DNA from: Saccharopolyspora_D taberi
GTDB lineage: Bacteria > Actinomycetota > Actinomycetes > Mycobacteriales > Pseudonocardiaceae
Direction: 5' to 3'
Length of the DNA: 57,244 nucleotides
NCBI RefSeq assembly: GCF_039534165.1
Contig: NZ_BAAAUX010000035.1
Span: 1-57,244 of the forward strand
Under the pieces are notes generated by a model. It made no database searches. It saw only the letters and a program-made list of their open reading frames with translations, and had not been told where the DNA came from. Shown here one piece after another: positions 8,227 to 16,676 of this stretch. Position 1 is the stretch's first letter; each line of letters starts with the position of its first letter. A program made the translations under genes and the position numbers.

Positions 8227-9414
8227 TCACAGCGCCGACTTCTGGGTCCACTGGTCCCAGTTGAGCATCCAGTCGAACACGTCGTACTGCGGCGGCATGG
8301 CGGTGTTCGACCCGGTGACCTCCACCGGGTCGCCGAGCAGCGCCTTGTCGAAGTACGCCTTCGCGTCGGCCTCGCTGAGGTTGACGCAGCCGTGCGAGTT
8401 GTTCACCTTGCCCAGCGCGGCGCGGTTCTCCTCGTTCTCGTGGATGAACTCGCCGTGGTTGGAGATCCGCACGGCCCACTTCTTCTCCACGTCGGTGTAG
8501 CCGTAGCGCGGGTTGTCCATGATCTCGACGGGCTTCTTCTCCATCACGATGTAGGTCCCGTTCGGCGTGTTGAGGTTCGGGTCCGCGGACTTGCCGTAGC
8601 TGGCCGGGTAGCTGGCCACCTGCTTGCCGTCGCGTTCCACGACCATCATGTGCGTGTTGACGTCGGCCTTGACGATCTGGGCCCGGCCGATGGTGAACTC
8701 CGTGCTCAGGTCGGCGACCCCGTACTTGCCGTCGCCGTAGTGCACGCCGTAGAGCTTGGCGTTGACCGAGACCTTGGTGTTGGCGGGCCAGTACTCCTTC
8801 GGCCGCCAGTCGACCTGGGTGTCGGACAGCCACGCCCACGCCCCCTCGACCGGAACCGAGGTCCGCACGTCCAGCGCCCGCTGCGCGGCGGCCTTGTCCT
8901 GCACCGGCTCGGCGAACTTGATGCTGATCGGCATCGCGATGCCGACCTCGGCGTGGTCGGTCGGGTTGACCGTGGCGCGCACGGTCTTGTCCGGGGACAG
9001 GGTCGTGAAGCTGCCCTCGACCGGGACGGTGGCACCGTCGTCGCCGGCGGCCTCGCCCGCCCAGGTGTAGGTCTTGCCGTAGCCCAGCGCCTCGGTGGCC
9101 GTCCAGCTCCGGCCGTCCTCGGCGAGCTCGCCCGCGACCTGCTTGCCGTCGGAGTTGGTCAGCGTGACCTCGGTGAACTTGCCGCCGTCCACGCGGGCCC
9201 GGATGGGCGCGGTCGGGTTCACGTCGGCCGCGCCCGCGCCCGGCTCGACGGCGATCCTGGCCGCCGACGCCGCCGGGCCACCGCCGCCACCGGGAGCGCT
9301 CGATCCGCACCCCGCGACCAGCAGCACCGCCGCCAGCACTCCCGCAACCGCGGCCACCAGCGCCCGCGCCCGCGAACGCCCCAACCTGCTCGACACCTCT
9401 GACCTCGTTTCCAT
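8227..9414 (-). CDS. L,D-transpeptidase lipoprotein (LprQ/LdtMt-like)
   Basis: 395 residues. An N-terminal lipobox (LLVAGC) follows a hydrophobic stretch, so the protein is probably tethered outside the membrane. Two Ig-like domains precede a YkuD catalytic domain carrying H341 and the nucleophile C343 in SHGCVNLS, plus the upstream HMMVVERDGKQVASYPASYG segment. The family makes 3-3 meso-DAP cross-links in peptidoglycan and is the target of carbapenems. It is the positional equivalent of Rv0483 (lprQ). It is transcribed divergently from the SDR gene and next to murB in the wider locus, consistent with cell-wall synthesis. Confidence 0.94.
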   Translation of the reverse strand: METRSEVSSRLGRSRARALVAAVAGVLAAVLLVAGCGSSAPGGGGGPAASAARIAVEPGAGAADVNPTAPIRARVDGGKFTEVTLTNSDGKQVAGELAEDGRSWTATEALGYGKTYTWAGEAAGDDGATVPVEGSFTTLSPDKTVRATVNPTDHAEVGIAMPISIKFAEPVQDKAAAQRALDVRTSVPVEGAWAWLSDTQVDWRPKEYWPANTKVSVNAKLYGVHYGDGKYGVADLSTEFTIGRAQIVKADVNTHMMVVERDGKQVASYPASYGKSADPNLNTPNGTYIVMEKKPVEIMDNPRYGYTDVEKKWAVRISNHGEFIHENEENRAALGKVNNSHGCVNLSEADAKAYFDKALLGDPVEVTGSNTAMPPQYDVFDWMLNWDQWTQKSAL

Positions 9415-9541
9415 TGCTCGGATTTCCCCGTACTGAAGACGTACGACACCTCGAAAAGATGTCGTGATCGACCAGTGTCTCGTGTCACATCGATCGGGTG
9501 AAGGCGAGGCTCCCGGTCGCGCGCTGGGGGAAGATCGGGGC

Positions 9542-10285
9542 GTGAGCACTGACACCCGATGGGCCGTCGTCACCGGTGCCAGCTCCGGCATCGGCGCCGC
9601 CACCGCCCGAAAGCTGGCCGCAGAGGGTTTCCACGTGGTGCTGGGCGCCCGCCGCGTGGACCGGATCAACGACCTGGCCGCCGAGATCGGCGGTCTCGCG
9701 GTCCCGCTCGACGTCACCGACCCGGACTCGGTCTCGGCGTTCGTCGACCGGGTCGAGCGCTGCAACGTGCTGGTCAACAACGCGGGCGGCGCCAAGGGGC
9801 TGGCCAAGGTCTCCGAGGCCGTCGAGGACGACTGGCGCTGGATGTGGGAGACCAACGTGCTCGGCACGCTGCGGATCACCAAGGCGCTGCTGCCCAAGCT
9901 GCTCGCCTCCGGCGACGGGCACGTGATCACCGTGACCTCGGTGGCCGCGCTGGAGGTCTACGACAACGGCTCCGGCTACACCTCGGCCAAGCACGCCCAG
10001 GCCGCGCTGCACCGGACGCTGCGCGGCGAGCACCTGGGCGAGCCGGTGCGCTTCACCGAGATCGCGCCGGGCCTGGTCGAGACGGAGTTCTCCGAGGTCC
10101 GCTTCGGCGGCGACGCCGAGCGCGCCGCGGCGGTCTACCAGGGCCTGACCCCGCTGACCGCCGACGACGTCGCGGACGTGATCACCTTCGCCGCGACCCG
10201 GCCCGCGCACGTCAACCTCGACACCATCGTCCTCAAGCCCCGCGACCAGGCATCCGCCACCCGCACCCACCGCCGCGGCAGCTGA
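9542..10285 (+). CDS. Short-chain dehydrogenase/reductase (Rv0484c-like)
   Basis: 247 residues from GTG 9542, with a purine-rich site (GGGGGAAG) upstream; a longer in-frame extension to 9464 would run into the divergent promoter and looks unlike an SDR. The Rossmann motif TGASSGIG is at residues 11-18, NNAGG and the catalytic SGYTSAK (Tyr-x3-Lys) are in place, and the length is that of a classical SDR. Substrate unknown. E. coli YdfG-type 3-hydroxy acid dehydrogenases share the same layout. Confidence 0.9.
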   Translation: MSTDTRWAVVTGASSGIGAATARKLAAEGFHVVLGARRVDRINDLAAEIGGLAVPLDVTDPDSVSAFVDRVERCNVLVNNAGGAKGLAKVSEAVEDDWRWMWETNVLGTLRITKALLPKLLASGDGHVITVTSVAALEVYDNGSGYTSAKHAQAALHRTLRGEHLGEPVRFTEIAPGLVETEFSEVRFGGDAERAAAVYQGLTPLTADDVADVITFAATRPAHVNLDTIVLKPRDQASATRTHRRGS

Positions 10286-10316
10286 GGCACGACGACACAA
10301 CCCGGCCATCGTCCTC

Positions 10317-10334
10317 AAGCGGCGCAAGCCGCTT
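10317..10334 (+). terminator. Small hairpin after the SDR gene
   Basis: A perfect 7-bp stem (10317-10323 with 10328-10334) closed by a GCAA tetraloop, 31 bp after the SDR stop. There is no U tract, so it may be a weak terminator. Confidence 0.45.
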
Positions 10335-10360
10335 AGCCCACCCGAGCAGCTGGCACCGCC

Positions 10361-10459
10361 GCGGGTTCTCAGGCGTTCGCTGGCGAGGACAGCTTTTTCC
10401 GTCGTATTGGACATACGTCGGAAAAAGTTTCCGCAGCCAGCGGACGCCTGAGGTTCCGC
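10361..10459. repeat. Long imperfect palindrome between convergent genes
   Basis: Two 47-nt arms (10361-10407 and 10413-10459) are inverted copies with about three quarters identity and a 5-nt loop. The best-conserved blocks are CTCAGGCGT, CGCTGGC, CTTTTTCCG and CGTAT. It sits between the 3' ends of the SDR gene and the NAL1-like gene and is more A/T rich than its surroundings. It could be a bidirectional terminator or a REP/MITE-like extragenic palindrome. Confidence 0.75.
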
Positions 10460-10495
10460 CACCCGCACCGCCACGCAGAACGAGCCGAGAAACCC

Positions 10496-11503
10496 TCAAA
10501 CCTCAAGCCGCTGAGTCTCGGTGTAGAGCTCGACATCGAGCTCGGCGAGCACATCGGCGATGGGGCTGGCGAACCCCGCCGCGCCGCTGCCGCTCCCGGC
10601 GATGAGCAGGCCCACGACCTGCCCGGTGCGGTCGATCACCGCCGCACCGGCATCGCCGGGCCCGGTGAACCGCGCCGGCCCGCCTGTGATGCGCAACTGC
10701 TCGCGCAGCACGCGCACACCGAGCGCGTCGCCGTGGTCGACCCGCAGCGTGGTGTCGATGGACCGGACGATCCCGGTCGTCAGCCCGGTCCCGTAGCCGC
10801 TCTTGCGGACCGCTTCGCCCGGGTACGCGCCGCGCTGACCCGTGATCGGGCCGATGCCGTCGATCGCGGCGGAGTGGTCCACGCCCTGCGCGAGCGTGAC
10901 CGCGGCGGCGTCGACCCGGCCGGACAGCGCGGCCCGCGCGAGGTCGGCGTAGATCTCGCCGACGTCCGGGTCGACCATCCGGTCGCCCACCGACCACGCG
11001 TCGTCCAGGCACGCCACGTCGAAAGTGGTCAGCCCCATCGTGACGGTGGCGGGCGCGTTCCCCGTCACCAGCAGCCCGAGGGTGCCGATGCGGCGGTACT
11101 CGCCCGGCGCTGGGACCTCCTGCGAGCCCAGCCGCACGGTCCGGTCCGGGGCGATCCCGCCGCCGCCGCGGACCGCGCCGAACCGGTCGGTCCGCCGCTG
11201 CCTGGGTGTCACCGGGTCGTGCAAGCCGGTGTGCAGGTGGTGCAGGACCGGCGTCTCCTCGATGACGTCGGTGGGGATGCCGAGCACGTCACCGGGCACC
11301 CGCGCCCCGGGGAGCAGCCGCTCCGAGGGCCGCTTGCTGGCAACCGAGACGACGATGACCTGCTTGCCGGTACTTCGTCCGGCCGTGAACTTCTCACCGA
11401 TGTCGACAGCGGTGACACCGGGAAGATCCAGCAACTGGTCCTCCACGGCCCGCTTGATCGGCCGGATGACCGCACGGTCGCGTAGTTCCCTGATGCTCAG
11501 CAT
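10496..11503 (-). CDS. NAL1-type trypsin-fold protein, probably catalytically dead
   Basis: 335 residues from the ATG at 11503, chosen because GGAGG lies eight bases upstream; another ATG seven codons earlier has no such site. An N-terminal alpha/beta region (to about residue 60) precedes a chymotrypsin-like fold recognisable by VRKSGYGTGLTTGIV and a C-terminal GDAGAAVIDRTGQVVGLLIAG. In active relatives the last block reads GDSG and an earlier block reads NNHV; here Ser is Ala and the His position reads GLTTFDV, while the Asp-containing VDAAAV block is kept. I infer a pseudoprotease with a binding or structural role. Not found at this place in M. tuberculosis. Confidence 0.7.
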   Translation of the reverse strand: MLSIRELRDRAVIRPIKRAVEDQLLDLPGVTAVDIGEKFTAGRSTGKQVIVVSVASKRPSERLLPGARVPGDVLGIPTDVIEETPVLHHLHTGLHDPVTPRQRRTDRFGAVRGGGGIAPDRTVRLGSQEVPAPGEYRRIGTLGLLVTGNAPATVTMGLTTFDVACLDDAWSVGDRMVDPDVGEIYADLARAALSGRVDAAAVTLAQGVDHSAAIDGIGPITGQRGAYPGEAVRKSGYGTGLTTGIVRSIDTTLRVDHGDALGVRVLREQLRITGGPARFTGPGDAGAAVIDRTGQVVGLLIAGSGSGAAGFASPIADVLAELDVELYTETQRLEV

Positions 11504-11587
11504 GGTGGCCCCTCCACCTACCATTTAACACACAGGGTGATGGGTTAGTCACGAAGAGTCACTCTTACGGCCGGTCAGACGTGCCTG

Positions 11588-12688
11588 CTACAGGGCACAG
11601 TCCACCAGGACCGGCTCCGGGGCCAAGGACACGCCGAACCGCTCGCGGACCCCGTCCCGAACTTCACGCGCAAGGCTGAGAAGGTCCTCGGTGCTGGCAG
11701 AACCCCTGTTGGTCAGCGCCAACGTGTGCTTGGTCGACAGCCTGGCCCGGCCGCCCGGACCCGGATGTCCCTTGCCGAACCCGGCCCGCTCGATCAACCA
11801 CGCGGCCGAGAGCTTGGTCCGCCCGTCACCCGCCGGGAACTGCGGAATCCGCTGGTCGGGGCCCACCCGGGCCACGATCCGGTCCAGTACCCCCGGAAGG
11901 TCGGCCTGATCCACGATCGGGTTGGTGAAGAAGGATCCGGCGCTCCACGTGTCGTGATCGGCCGGGTCGAGCACCATGCCCTTGCCCTTGCGCAGCGCGA
12001 GCACGGCTTCCCGCGCGGCGGCGACCTCCACGCGGTCCCCGATCTCGACCCCGAGCACGCGGGCCAGCTCGGCGTAGCGGACCGGCGCCGACAACCCGCC
12101 GTCGCGCAGCAGGAACCGCACCCGGAGCACCACCGCCGCGTCGCTGTGCTTGAGGACGCTGTTGCGGTAGGTCAGGCCGAGGTCCTCGGCGCGCACGGTG
12201 CGCACCTGGCCGCTGCGGCGGTCGAGCAGGTCCACCGAGACCAGCATCTCGGACACCTCGACGCCGTAGGCGCCGACGTTCTGCACCGGGGTCGCGCCGG
12301 TCAGGCCGGGGATGCCGGACAGGCACTCCAGGCCGCCGAGCCCCTGCCGCACGGTCTCGGCGACCACCGCGTCCCAGTCCTCGCCCGCCTCGGCGGTGAG
12401 CTGCACCTGCCCGTCGCCGACGCTGTCGAACCGCACACCCCTGGTGGCGATCTTCACGACGTGCCCGTCGAACCCGCCGTCGGCGACGACCAGGTTCGAC
12501 CCGCCGCCCAGCACCAGCAGCCTGCGCCCCGCCGCGTCGGCGTCCCGGACCGCCCCGGTCAGGACGTCGGGGTGGTCGGCCACCACGAGCTCGGCCGCGG
12601 GTCCGCCGAGCCGCAGCGTGGTGTGGCCGGCTAGCGGAGACGCACCGGTCAGGGGGGTGCCGCCGGGAGTTCCTCCGGCACCGGACAT
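11588..12688 (-). CDS. murB: UDP-N-acetylenolpyruvoylglucosamine reductase
   Basis: 366 residues from the ATG at 12688. It catalyses the FAD- and NADPH-dependent reduction that forms UDP-N-acetylmuramic acid in peptidoglycan synthesis. The FAD-binding core is visible (VLGGGSNLVVADGGFDG, GIPGLTGATPVQNVGAYG), as are the type I MurB Tyr loop (TYRNSVLK), the proton-donor Ser in AGSFFTNP, and a C-terminal STKHTLALTN. The longer open frame upstream overlaps the divergent DUF2505 gene and is rejected. It is divergently transcribed from 12726, with only 37 bp between the starts, so the promoters must overlap. Confidence 0.96.
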   Translation of the reverse strand: MSGAGGTPGGTPLTGASPLAGHTTLRLGGPAAELVVADHPDVLTGAVRDADAAGRRLLVLGGGSNLVVADGGFDGHVVKIATRGVRFDSVGDGQVQLTAEAGEDWDAVVAETVRQGLGGLECLSGIPGLTGATPVQNVGAYGVEVSEMLVSVDLLDRRSGQVRTVRAEDLGLTYRNSVLKHSDAAVVLRVRFLLRDGGLSAPVRYAELARVLGVEIGDRVEVAAAREAVLALRKGKGMVLDPADHDTWSAGSFFTNPIVDQADLPGVLDRIVARVGPDQRIPQFPAGDGRTKLSAAWLIERAGFGKGHPGPGGRARLSTKHTLALTNRGSASTEDLLSLAREVRDGVRERFGVSLAPEPVLVDCAL

Positions 12689-12725
12689 GAAGGGCTTCAC
12701 GGTTGCCAAAGGTAACCTCCGCTGC

Positions 12726-13244
12726 ATGGCACGCCGCATCGAGCACCGCAGCACCTCGGAATGGCCCGCAGCTCGGGTGTACGAGGCGCTCATCGACGTC
12801 GACTACCTCCAGCAGCGCCTCGCCGAGATCGGCGGTCAGAAGACCGAGCTGGTCGAGCACAACGCGACCGGCGACGACGTGCGGTTCCAGGTCCGCCAGG
12901 GGGTGCCCGCGGAGTCGCTGCCGCCGATCGCCCGCACCGTGGTCGGCGGTGACCTGATGATCGACCGCAGCGAGTCGTGGCGGTGCGCCGAGGAGGGGCA
13001 CTACACCGGCGAGATCGCGGCCGAGATCTCCGGCGCGCCGTGCTCGATCACCGGCTCGATGTGGCTGCGCGACCTGGCCGAACCCGCCGAGGGGCGGGTC
13101 AGCGAGTTCGTGGTGGACGGCACGGTGAAGGTCAACGTGCCCTTCGTCGGCGGCAAGCTGGAGGACTTCGTCGCCGAGCAGGTGCAGAAGCTGCTGGTCG
13201 CCGAGACCAAGTTCACCTCCGATTGGCTGTCCCGGCACAGCTGA
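12726..13244 (+). CDS. DUF2505 protein (Rv0481c-like)
   Basis: 172 residues from ATG 12726. The sequence has the START/SRPBCC-like DUF2505 pattern: MARRIEHRSTSEWPAARVY at the start, a central VVGGDLMIDRSESW and a C-terminal VNVPFVGGKLEDFVAEQV. Such folds bind hydrophobic ligands, but the ligand is unknown. It is first in a three-gene run: its stop overlaps the next start by one base (TGATG). The murB-DUF2505 divergent pair is conserved with M. tuberculosis. Confidence 0.9.
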   Translation: MARRIEHRSTSEWPAARVYEALIDVDYLQQRLAEIGGQKTELVEHNATGDDVRFQVRQGVPAESLPPIARTVVGGDLMIDRSESWRCAEEGHYTGEIAAEISGAPCSITGSMWLRDLAEPAEGRVSEFVVDGTVKVNVPFVGGKLEDFVAEQVQKLLVAETKFTSDWLSRHS

Positions 13245-14140
13245 TGTCCACCCCTCGCAAGCGCGCGCCCAGGCTGGCCGCGGGCCGCGCCCGCGCGCTC
13301 GGGGTGCCGACGCGCGGCACGACCAACCCCAACCGGCTGCGCCGGATCGACCGCTGGATCGCGGGCACCCCGTGGGTCGCGGGCGCGCTTCGCGACGCCG
13401 CGGACCCCGTCGTGGTCGACCTGGGCTACGGCTCGTCCCCGGTCACGACCGTCGAGCTGGCGTCCCGGCTGCGCCCGGTCCGCCCCGACGTCCGCGTGTT
13501 CGGCCTGGAGATCGACCCGGAGCGGGTCGCGGCGGGCAAGCTCGTGGCCGATCCGCCCGCTCTGGAGTTCCGCCGGGGCGGGTTCGAGCTGGCCGGCCTG
13601 GCCGCCGGGATCGGCGGCGCGGCGGGGCCGACGCTGGTCCGCGCCCTGAACGTGCTGCGCCAGTACACCGAGCCGGAGGCGTGGAAGGCGTGGGACGAGC
13701 TGTGCTCGCGGCTGGCTCCCGGCGGGCTGCTGGTCGAGGGCACCTGCGACGAGGTCGGCCGCCGCTGCTGCTGGGTGACCCTGGACCGGGACGGCCCGCG
13801 GACGTTCACCCTGTCCTGCCTGCCGTCGGACCTCGACCGGCCGTCGGACCTCGCCGAGCGGCTGCCGAAGACCCTGATCCACCGCAACGTCCCGGGCGAG
13901 CGGGTGCACGCGCTGCTCTCCGAGCTCGACGCCTGCTGGGCGACCGCCGCACCGCTGGCGCCGTTCGGCCCCCGCGCCCGCTGGGCGGAGGCGGTGACGC
14001 TGCTGGCCGGCCGGGGCTGGCCGGTGCTGGACCGCAGGCGGCGCTGGCGGCTGGGCGAGCTGACGGTGCCGTGGGCCGCGGTGGACCCCCGGCTGACACT
14101 CCCGGGTCCGGGGTCCGGCGACCTAGACTCCGAGCCATGA
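13244..14140 (+). CDS. Class I SAM-dependent methyltransferase-like protein
   Basis: 298 residues, start chosen at the TGATG junction with the preceding gene. A Rossmann-type SAM motif is visible (VVDLGYGSSPVTTVELA near residue 59), followed by the acidic post-motif (FGLEIDPERV), LVRALNVLRQY and a GGLLVEGTCDE strand. A very basic N-terminus (residues 1-35) could contact nucleic acid or acidic lipid. Substrate unknown. It overlaps the next gene by 4 bp (ATGA). Confidence 0.82.
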   Translation: MSTPRKRAPRLAAGRARALGVPTRGTTNPNRLRRIDRWIAGTPWVAGALRDAADPVVVDLGYGSSPVTTVELASRLRPVRPDVRVFGLEIDPERVAAGKLVADPPALEFRRGGFELAGLAAGIGGAAGPTLVRALNVLRQYTEPEAWKAWDELCSRLAPGGLLVEGTCDEVGRRCCWVTLDRDGPRTFTLSCLPSDLDRPSDLAERLPKTLIHRNVPGERVHALLSELDACWATAAPLAPFGPRARWAEAVTLLAGRGWPVLDRRRRWRLGELTVPWAAVDPRLTLPGPGSGDLDSEP

Positions 14141-14871
14141 GCGCATTCCTCCGCGACGCATTCGCCGAGCAGGCCGCCGCGCTGCGCGCCGCCGCCGTGC
14201 ACGCCGGACCCGGCGTGCCGGTTCCGACCTGCGAGGGCTGGGACGTCGGCAAGCTGGTCCGCCACGTCGCCCGGGTCTACTCGATGGTCGATCTGTCCCT
14301 CGACCTCGAACCGGATGCGGAGCGGCCGGCTCCGGCGCCGGTCTCGGAGGACTTCGACGAGGCGCTCGCGGCCTTCGACCGCAACCTCGCGGTGGTCGCC
14401 GAGAAGCTGTCCACAATGGACCCGGATCGCCGGGTGTGGTCGTTCTTCCCCGGCGGGACGCCGGTTTCCTGGACGCGCCGGATGGCGCACGAGACCGCGA
14501 TCCACCGGCTCGACGCCGAGCACGCGACCGGCGAACACGTGCGCGAGCTGCTGTTCGACCCCCGGCTGGCGGCCGACGGCATCGACGAGATGCTCGCGCT
14601 GCTGCTGCCGCTCTCGGACTGGTCCGGCTCGCAGCACGAGGGCCGGGTGCTCTACCACGCCGCCGACGCGGGCCGGGCCTGGCTGGTGACCTACCGCCCG
14701 GGCAAGCCGCCGGAGGTCAGCGCCCCGCACGACGCGGCGCTGGGCGAGTACGAAGTGGACGCCACCGTCGCGGGCACCGCGGACGCCGTCTACCGCAAGG
14801 CGTGGGGCCGCCCCAGCAACGCGGTCGTCACCGGCGACCCCGCACTCGCGGGCATCGCGGCCGGCCGCTGA
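14137..14871 (+). CDS. Mycothiol-dependent maleylpyruvate isomerase-family protein
   Basis: 244 residues. The N-terminal DinB-like helical bundle of the MDMPI family is clear (PVPTCEGWDVGKLVRHVARV), with metal-binding His residues in LVRHVA and in MAHETAIHRLDAE, and a C-terminal MDMPI_C domain (GTADAVYRKAWGR). Members use mycothiol as a cofactor for isomerase or thiol-transfer reactions; the true substrate is unknown. Production of mycothiol is supported by mshA at 6693. The last codons form the first unit of a 48-bp tandem array that then continues into non-coding DNA. Confidence 0.88.
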   Translation: MSAFLRDAFAEQAAALRAAAVHAGPGVPVPTCEGWDVGKLVRHVARVYSMVDLSLDLEPDAERPAPAPVSEDFDEALAAFDRNLAVVAEKLSTMDPDRRVWSFFPGGTPVSWTRRMAHETAIHRLDAEHATGEHVRELLFDPRLAADGIDEMLALLLPLSDWSGSQHEGRVLYHAADAGRAWLVTYRPGKPPEVSAPHDAALGEYEVDATVAGTADAVYRKAWGRPSNAVVTGDPALAGIAAGR

Positions 14872-15124
14872 GCGGCACCCGGCCCACCCACTCCCGCGAG
14901 CATCGCGGCCGGCCGCCGAGCGGCACCCGGCCCACCCACTCCCGCGAGCATCCCGGCCGGCCGCTGAACGGCACCCGGCCCACCCACTCCCGCGAGCATC
15001 GCGGCCCGTCGCCGAACGACACCCAACTCACCCGCCCCCGCAAGCATCCCGGCCAGCCGCCAAGCGGCACCGGGCTCACCCGAACCCGCGGGCATCCCGG
15101 CCCGTCGCCGAGCTGCACCCGGCG
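14852..15124. repeat. 48-bp tandem repeat array, 5.7 copies
   Basis: Units begin with GCATCGCGG or GCATCCCGG at 14852, 14900, 14948, 14996, 15044 and 15092, an exact 48-bp period. The first three copies are nearly identical and the last three diverge progressively. The first copy covers the last six codons and stop of the gene at 14137. Because 48 is a multiple of three, the array leaves artefactual open frames on both strands. The region from the end of the array to the purU start (15125-15199) shows no gene. Confidence 0.95.
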
Positions 15125-15199
15125 TACTCGATCGAGTACCCGCCGCGAACGGCCGGGTGTCCGGAAAGGACGGTCTCCGGCCTGCGACAATGCTGATCC

Positions 15200-16072
15200 G
15201 TGACCACTCCTGAACGCCGCTTCGTCATCAGCCTCGGCTGCCCGGACCGCACCGGGATCGTCGCCCGGATCGCGAGCTTCATCGCCGAGTGGGGCGGCTG
15301 GATCGTCGAGGCCGGTTACCACACCGACCCGGACACCGGCTGGTTCTTCACCCGCCAGGAGGTCCGCGCCGACTCGCTCCCGTTCGAGGTGGACGAGCTG
15401 CGCACGCGCTTCGCCTCCGTCGCGCGCGAGCTCGGCGACCGCACCGAGTGGCGGGTGCGGGACACCGGCGAGCGGCGGCGGGTGGTGGTCCTGGTGTCCC
15501 GCGAGGGCCACTGCCTGCACGACCTGCTCGGCCGCGTCGCCTCCGGGGAGCTCGACGTGGATCTGCGCGCGGTCATCGGCAACCACCCGAACCTCGGGCC
15601 GATCACCGAGGCGCACGGCGTCCCGTTCCACCACGTGCCGTTCCCGAAGGACCCGGCTGGCAAGGCCGAAGCCTTCGGCCGGGTGCGCGAGCTGGTCGAC
15701 CAGCACGACCCGAACGTCGTCGTGCTGGCCCGGTTCATGCAGGTCCTGCCGCCGGAGCTGTGCGAGGCGTGGGCGGGACGTGCGCTGAACATCCACCACA
15801 GCTTCCTGCCGTCGTTCGCGGGCGCCCGCCCGTACCACCAGGCTTACGAGCGCGGCGTGAAACTCATCGGCGCCACCTGCCACTACGTGACCGCCGAGCT
15901 CGACGCGGGCCCGATCGTCGAGCAGGACGTGATCCGCATCGACCACGCCGACACCGTCCCGGACATGGTCCGCAAGGGACGCGACATCGAAAAGCTCGTG
16001 CTGGCAAGGGGTTTGCGCTCGCACCTGGAGGACCGCGTGCTCGTCCACGGCAAGCGCACCGTCGTGTTCTGA
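15200..16072 (+). CDS. purU: Formyltetrahydrofolate deformylase
   Basis: 290 residues, GTG start at 15200. It hydrolyses 10-formyl-THF to formate and THF, supplying formate for purine synthesis and balancing one-carbon pools. An N-terminal ACT domain (about 5-85, SLGCPDRTGIVARIASFIAE) precedes a formyltransferase-like domain with GNHPNL, the active-site IHHSFLPSFAGARPYHQAY and the terminal Asp segment (LDAGPIVEQDVIRIDH). It stands alone on its strand between the tandem array and convergent genes. Confidence 0.96.
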   Translation: MTTPERRFVISLGCPDRTGIVARIASFIAEWGGWIVEAGYHTDPDTGWFFTRQEVRADSLPFEVDELRTRFASVARELGDRTEWRVRDTGERRRVVVLVSREGHCLHDLLGRVASGELDVDLRAVIGNHPNLGPITEAHGVPFHHVPFPKDPAGKAEAFGRVRELVDQHDPNVVVLARFMQVLPPELCEAWAGRALNIHHSFLPSFAGARPYHQAYERGVKLIGATCHYVTAELDAGPIVEQDVIRIDHADTVPDMVRKGRDIEKLVLARGLRSHLEDRVLVHGKRTVVF

Positions 16073-16098
16073 CTCCGCCCCAAGGACACAGTGGACGG

Positions 16099-16656
16099 TC
16101 AGCGGCCGAGGGCCTCGATGACCTCCGCGCCGGGCAGCCCGGCCAGCACCGAACCAACGGTAATGATCTTGCTGCGCCGAAGCCCGCTGCCGACCACCAC
16201 GGCCGGCGTCGCGGCCACCGCGGCGTCGACCAGCACCGGCCAGCCCTCCGGCAGCCCGAACGGCGTGATCCCGCCGTACTCCATGCCGGTCAGGCGCACC
16301 GCGTCGTCCATCGGCGCGAACGACGCCTTGCGCACGTCCAGCCAGCGCTTCACGGTGCCGTTGACATCGGCCCTGGTGGTGGCGAGCACCAGGCACGCCG
16401 CGTACCTGACCTCGCCGCCGCGCTTGCCCGCCACGACAACGCAGTTCGCGGAGAGCTCCAGCGGCGAGCCGTACTTCGCGCAGAACTCGGCGGTGTCGGC
16501 CAGCTCCGCGTCGATCTCGGTGACGCCGACCCGCGCGGCCTCCTCCGGGTCGAGACCGCGGACGGCGGCGGCGACCGGATCGGCGAGCAGTTCAAGGTGT
16601 TCCAGCGCGGGCGAGACTTCCAGCGTTCCCGCTGCCGGCGACCAATCGACTCCCAT
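16099..16656 (-). CDS. YbaK/EbsC-family aminoacyl-tRNA deacylase
   Basis: 185 residues from the ATG at 16656. The YbaK fold is recognisable from VVVAGKRGGEVRYAACLVLA through the signature LTGMEYGGITPFGLPEGWPVLVD to the C-terminal GSGLRRSKI. Members hydrolyse misacylated tRNAs such as Cys- or Ala-tRNA(Pro). It lies 20 bp downstream of the hydrolase gene on the same strand, so it is probably the last gene of the operon running from the XRE regulator at 18910. Confidence 0.88.
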   Translation of the reverse strand: MGVDWSPAAGTLEVSPALEHLELLADPVAAAVRGLDPEEAARVGVTEIDAELADTAEFCAKYGSPLELSANCVVVAGKRGGEVRYAACLVLATTRADVNGTVKRWLDVRKASFAPMDDAVRLTGMEYGGITPFGLPEGWPVLVDAAVAATPAVVVGSGLRRSKIITVGSVLAGLPGAEVIEALGR

Positions 16657-16676
16657 GCGGTGACGATACAAGCGCG

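Noticed and set aside
12977..13243. Longer N-terminus for the methyltransferase
   Set aside because: The extension is the shifted frame of the DUF2505 gene (Arg/Gly-rich); the TGATG junction start is better.
14852..15124. CRISPR array
   Set aside because: The 48-bp units abut each other with no unique spacers, and no cas genes are present.
14828..16396. Long minus-strand ORF with 16-residue repeats (REWVGRVP type)
   Set aside because: It is the antisense of the 48-bp array and of purU; the repeat period being a multiple of three keeps it open. No ribosome-binding site or family resemblance.
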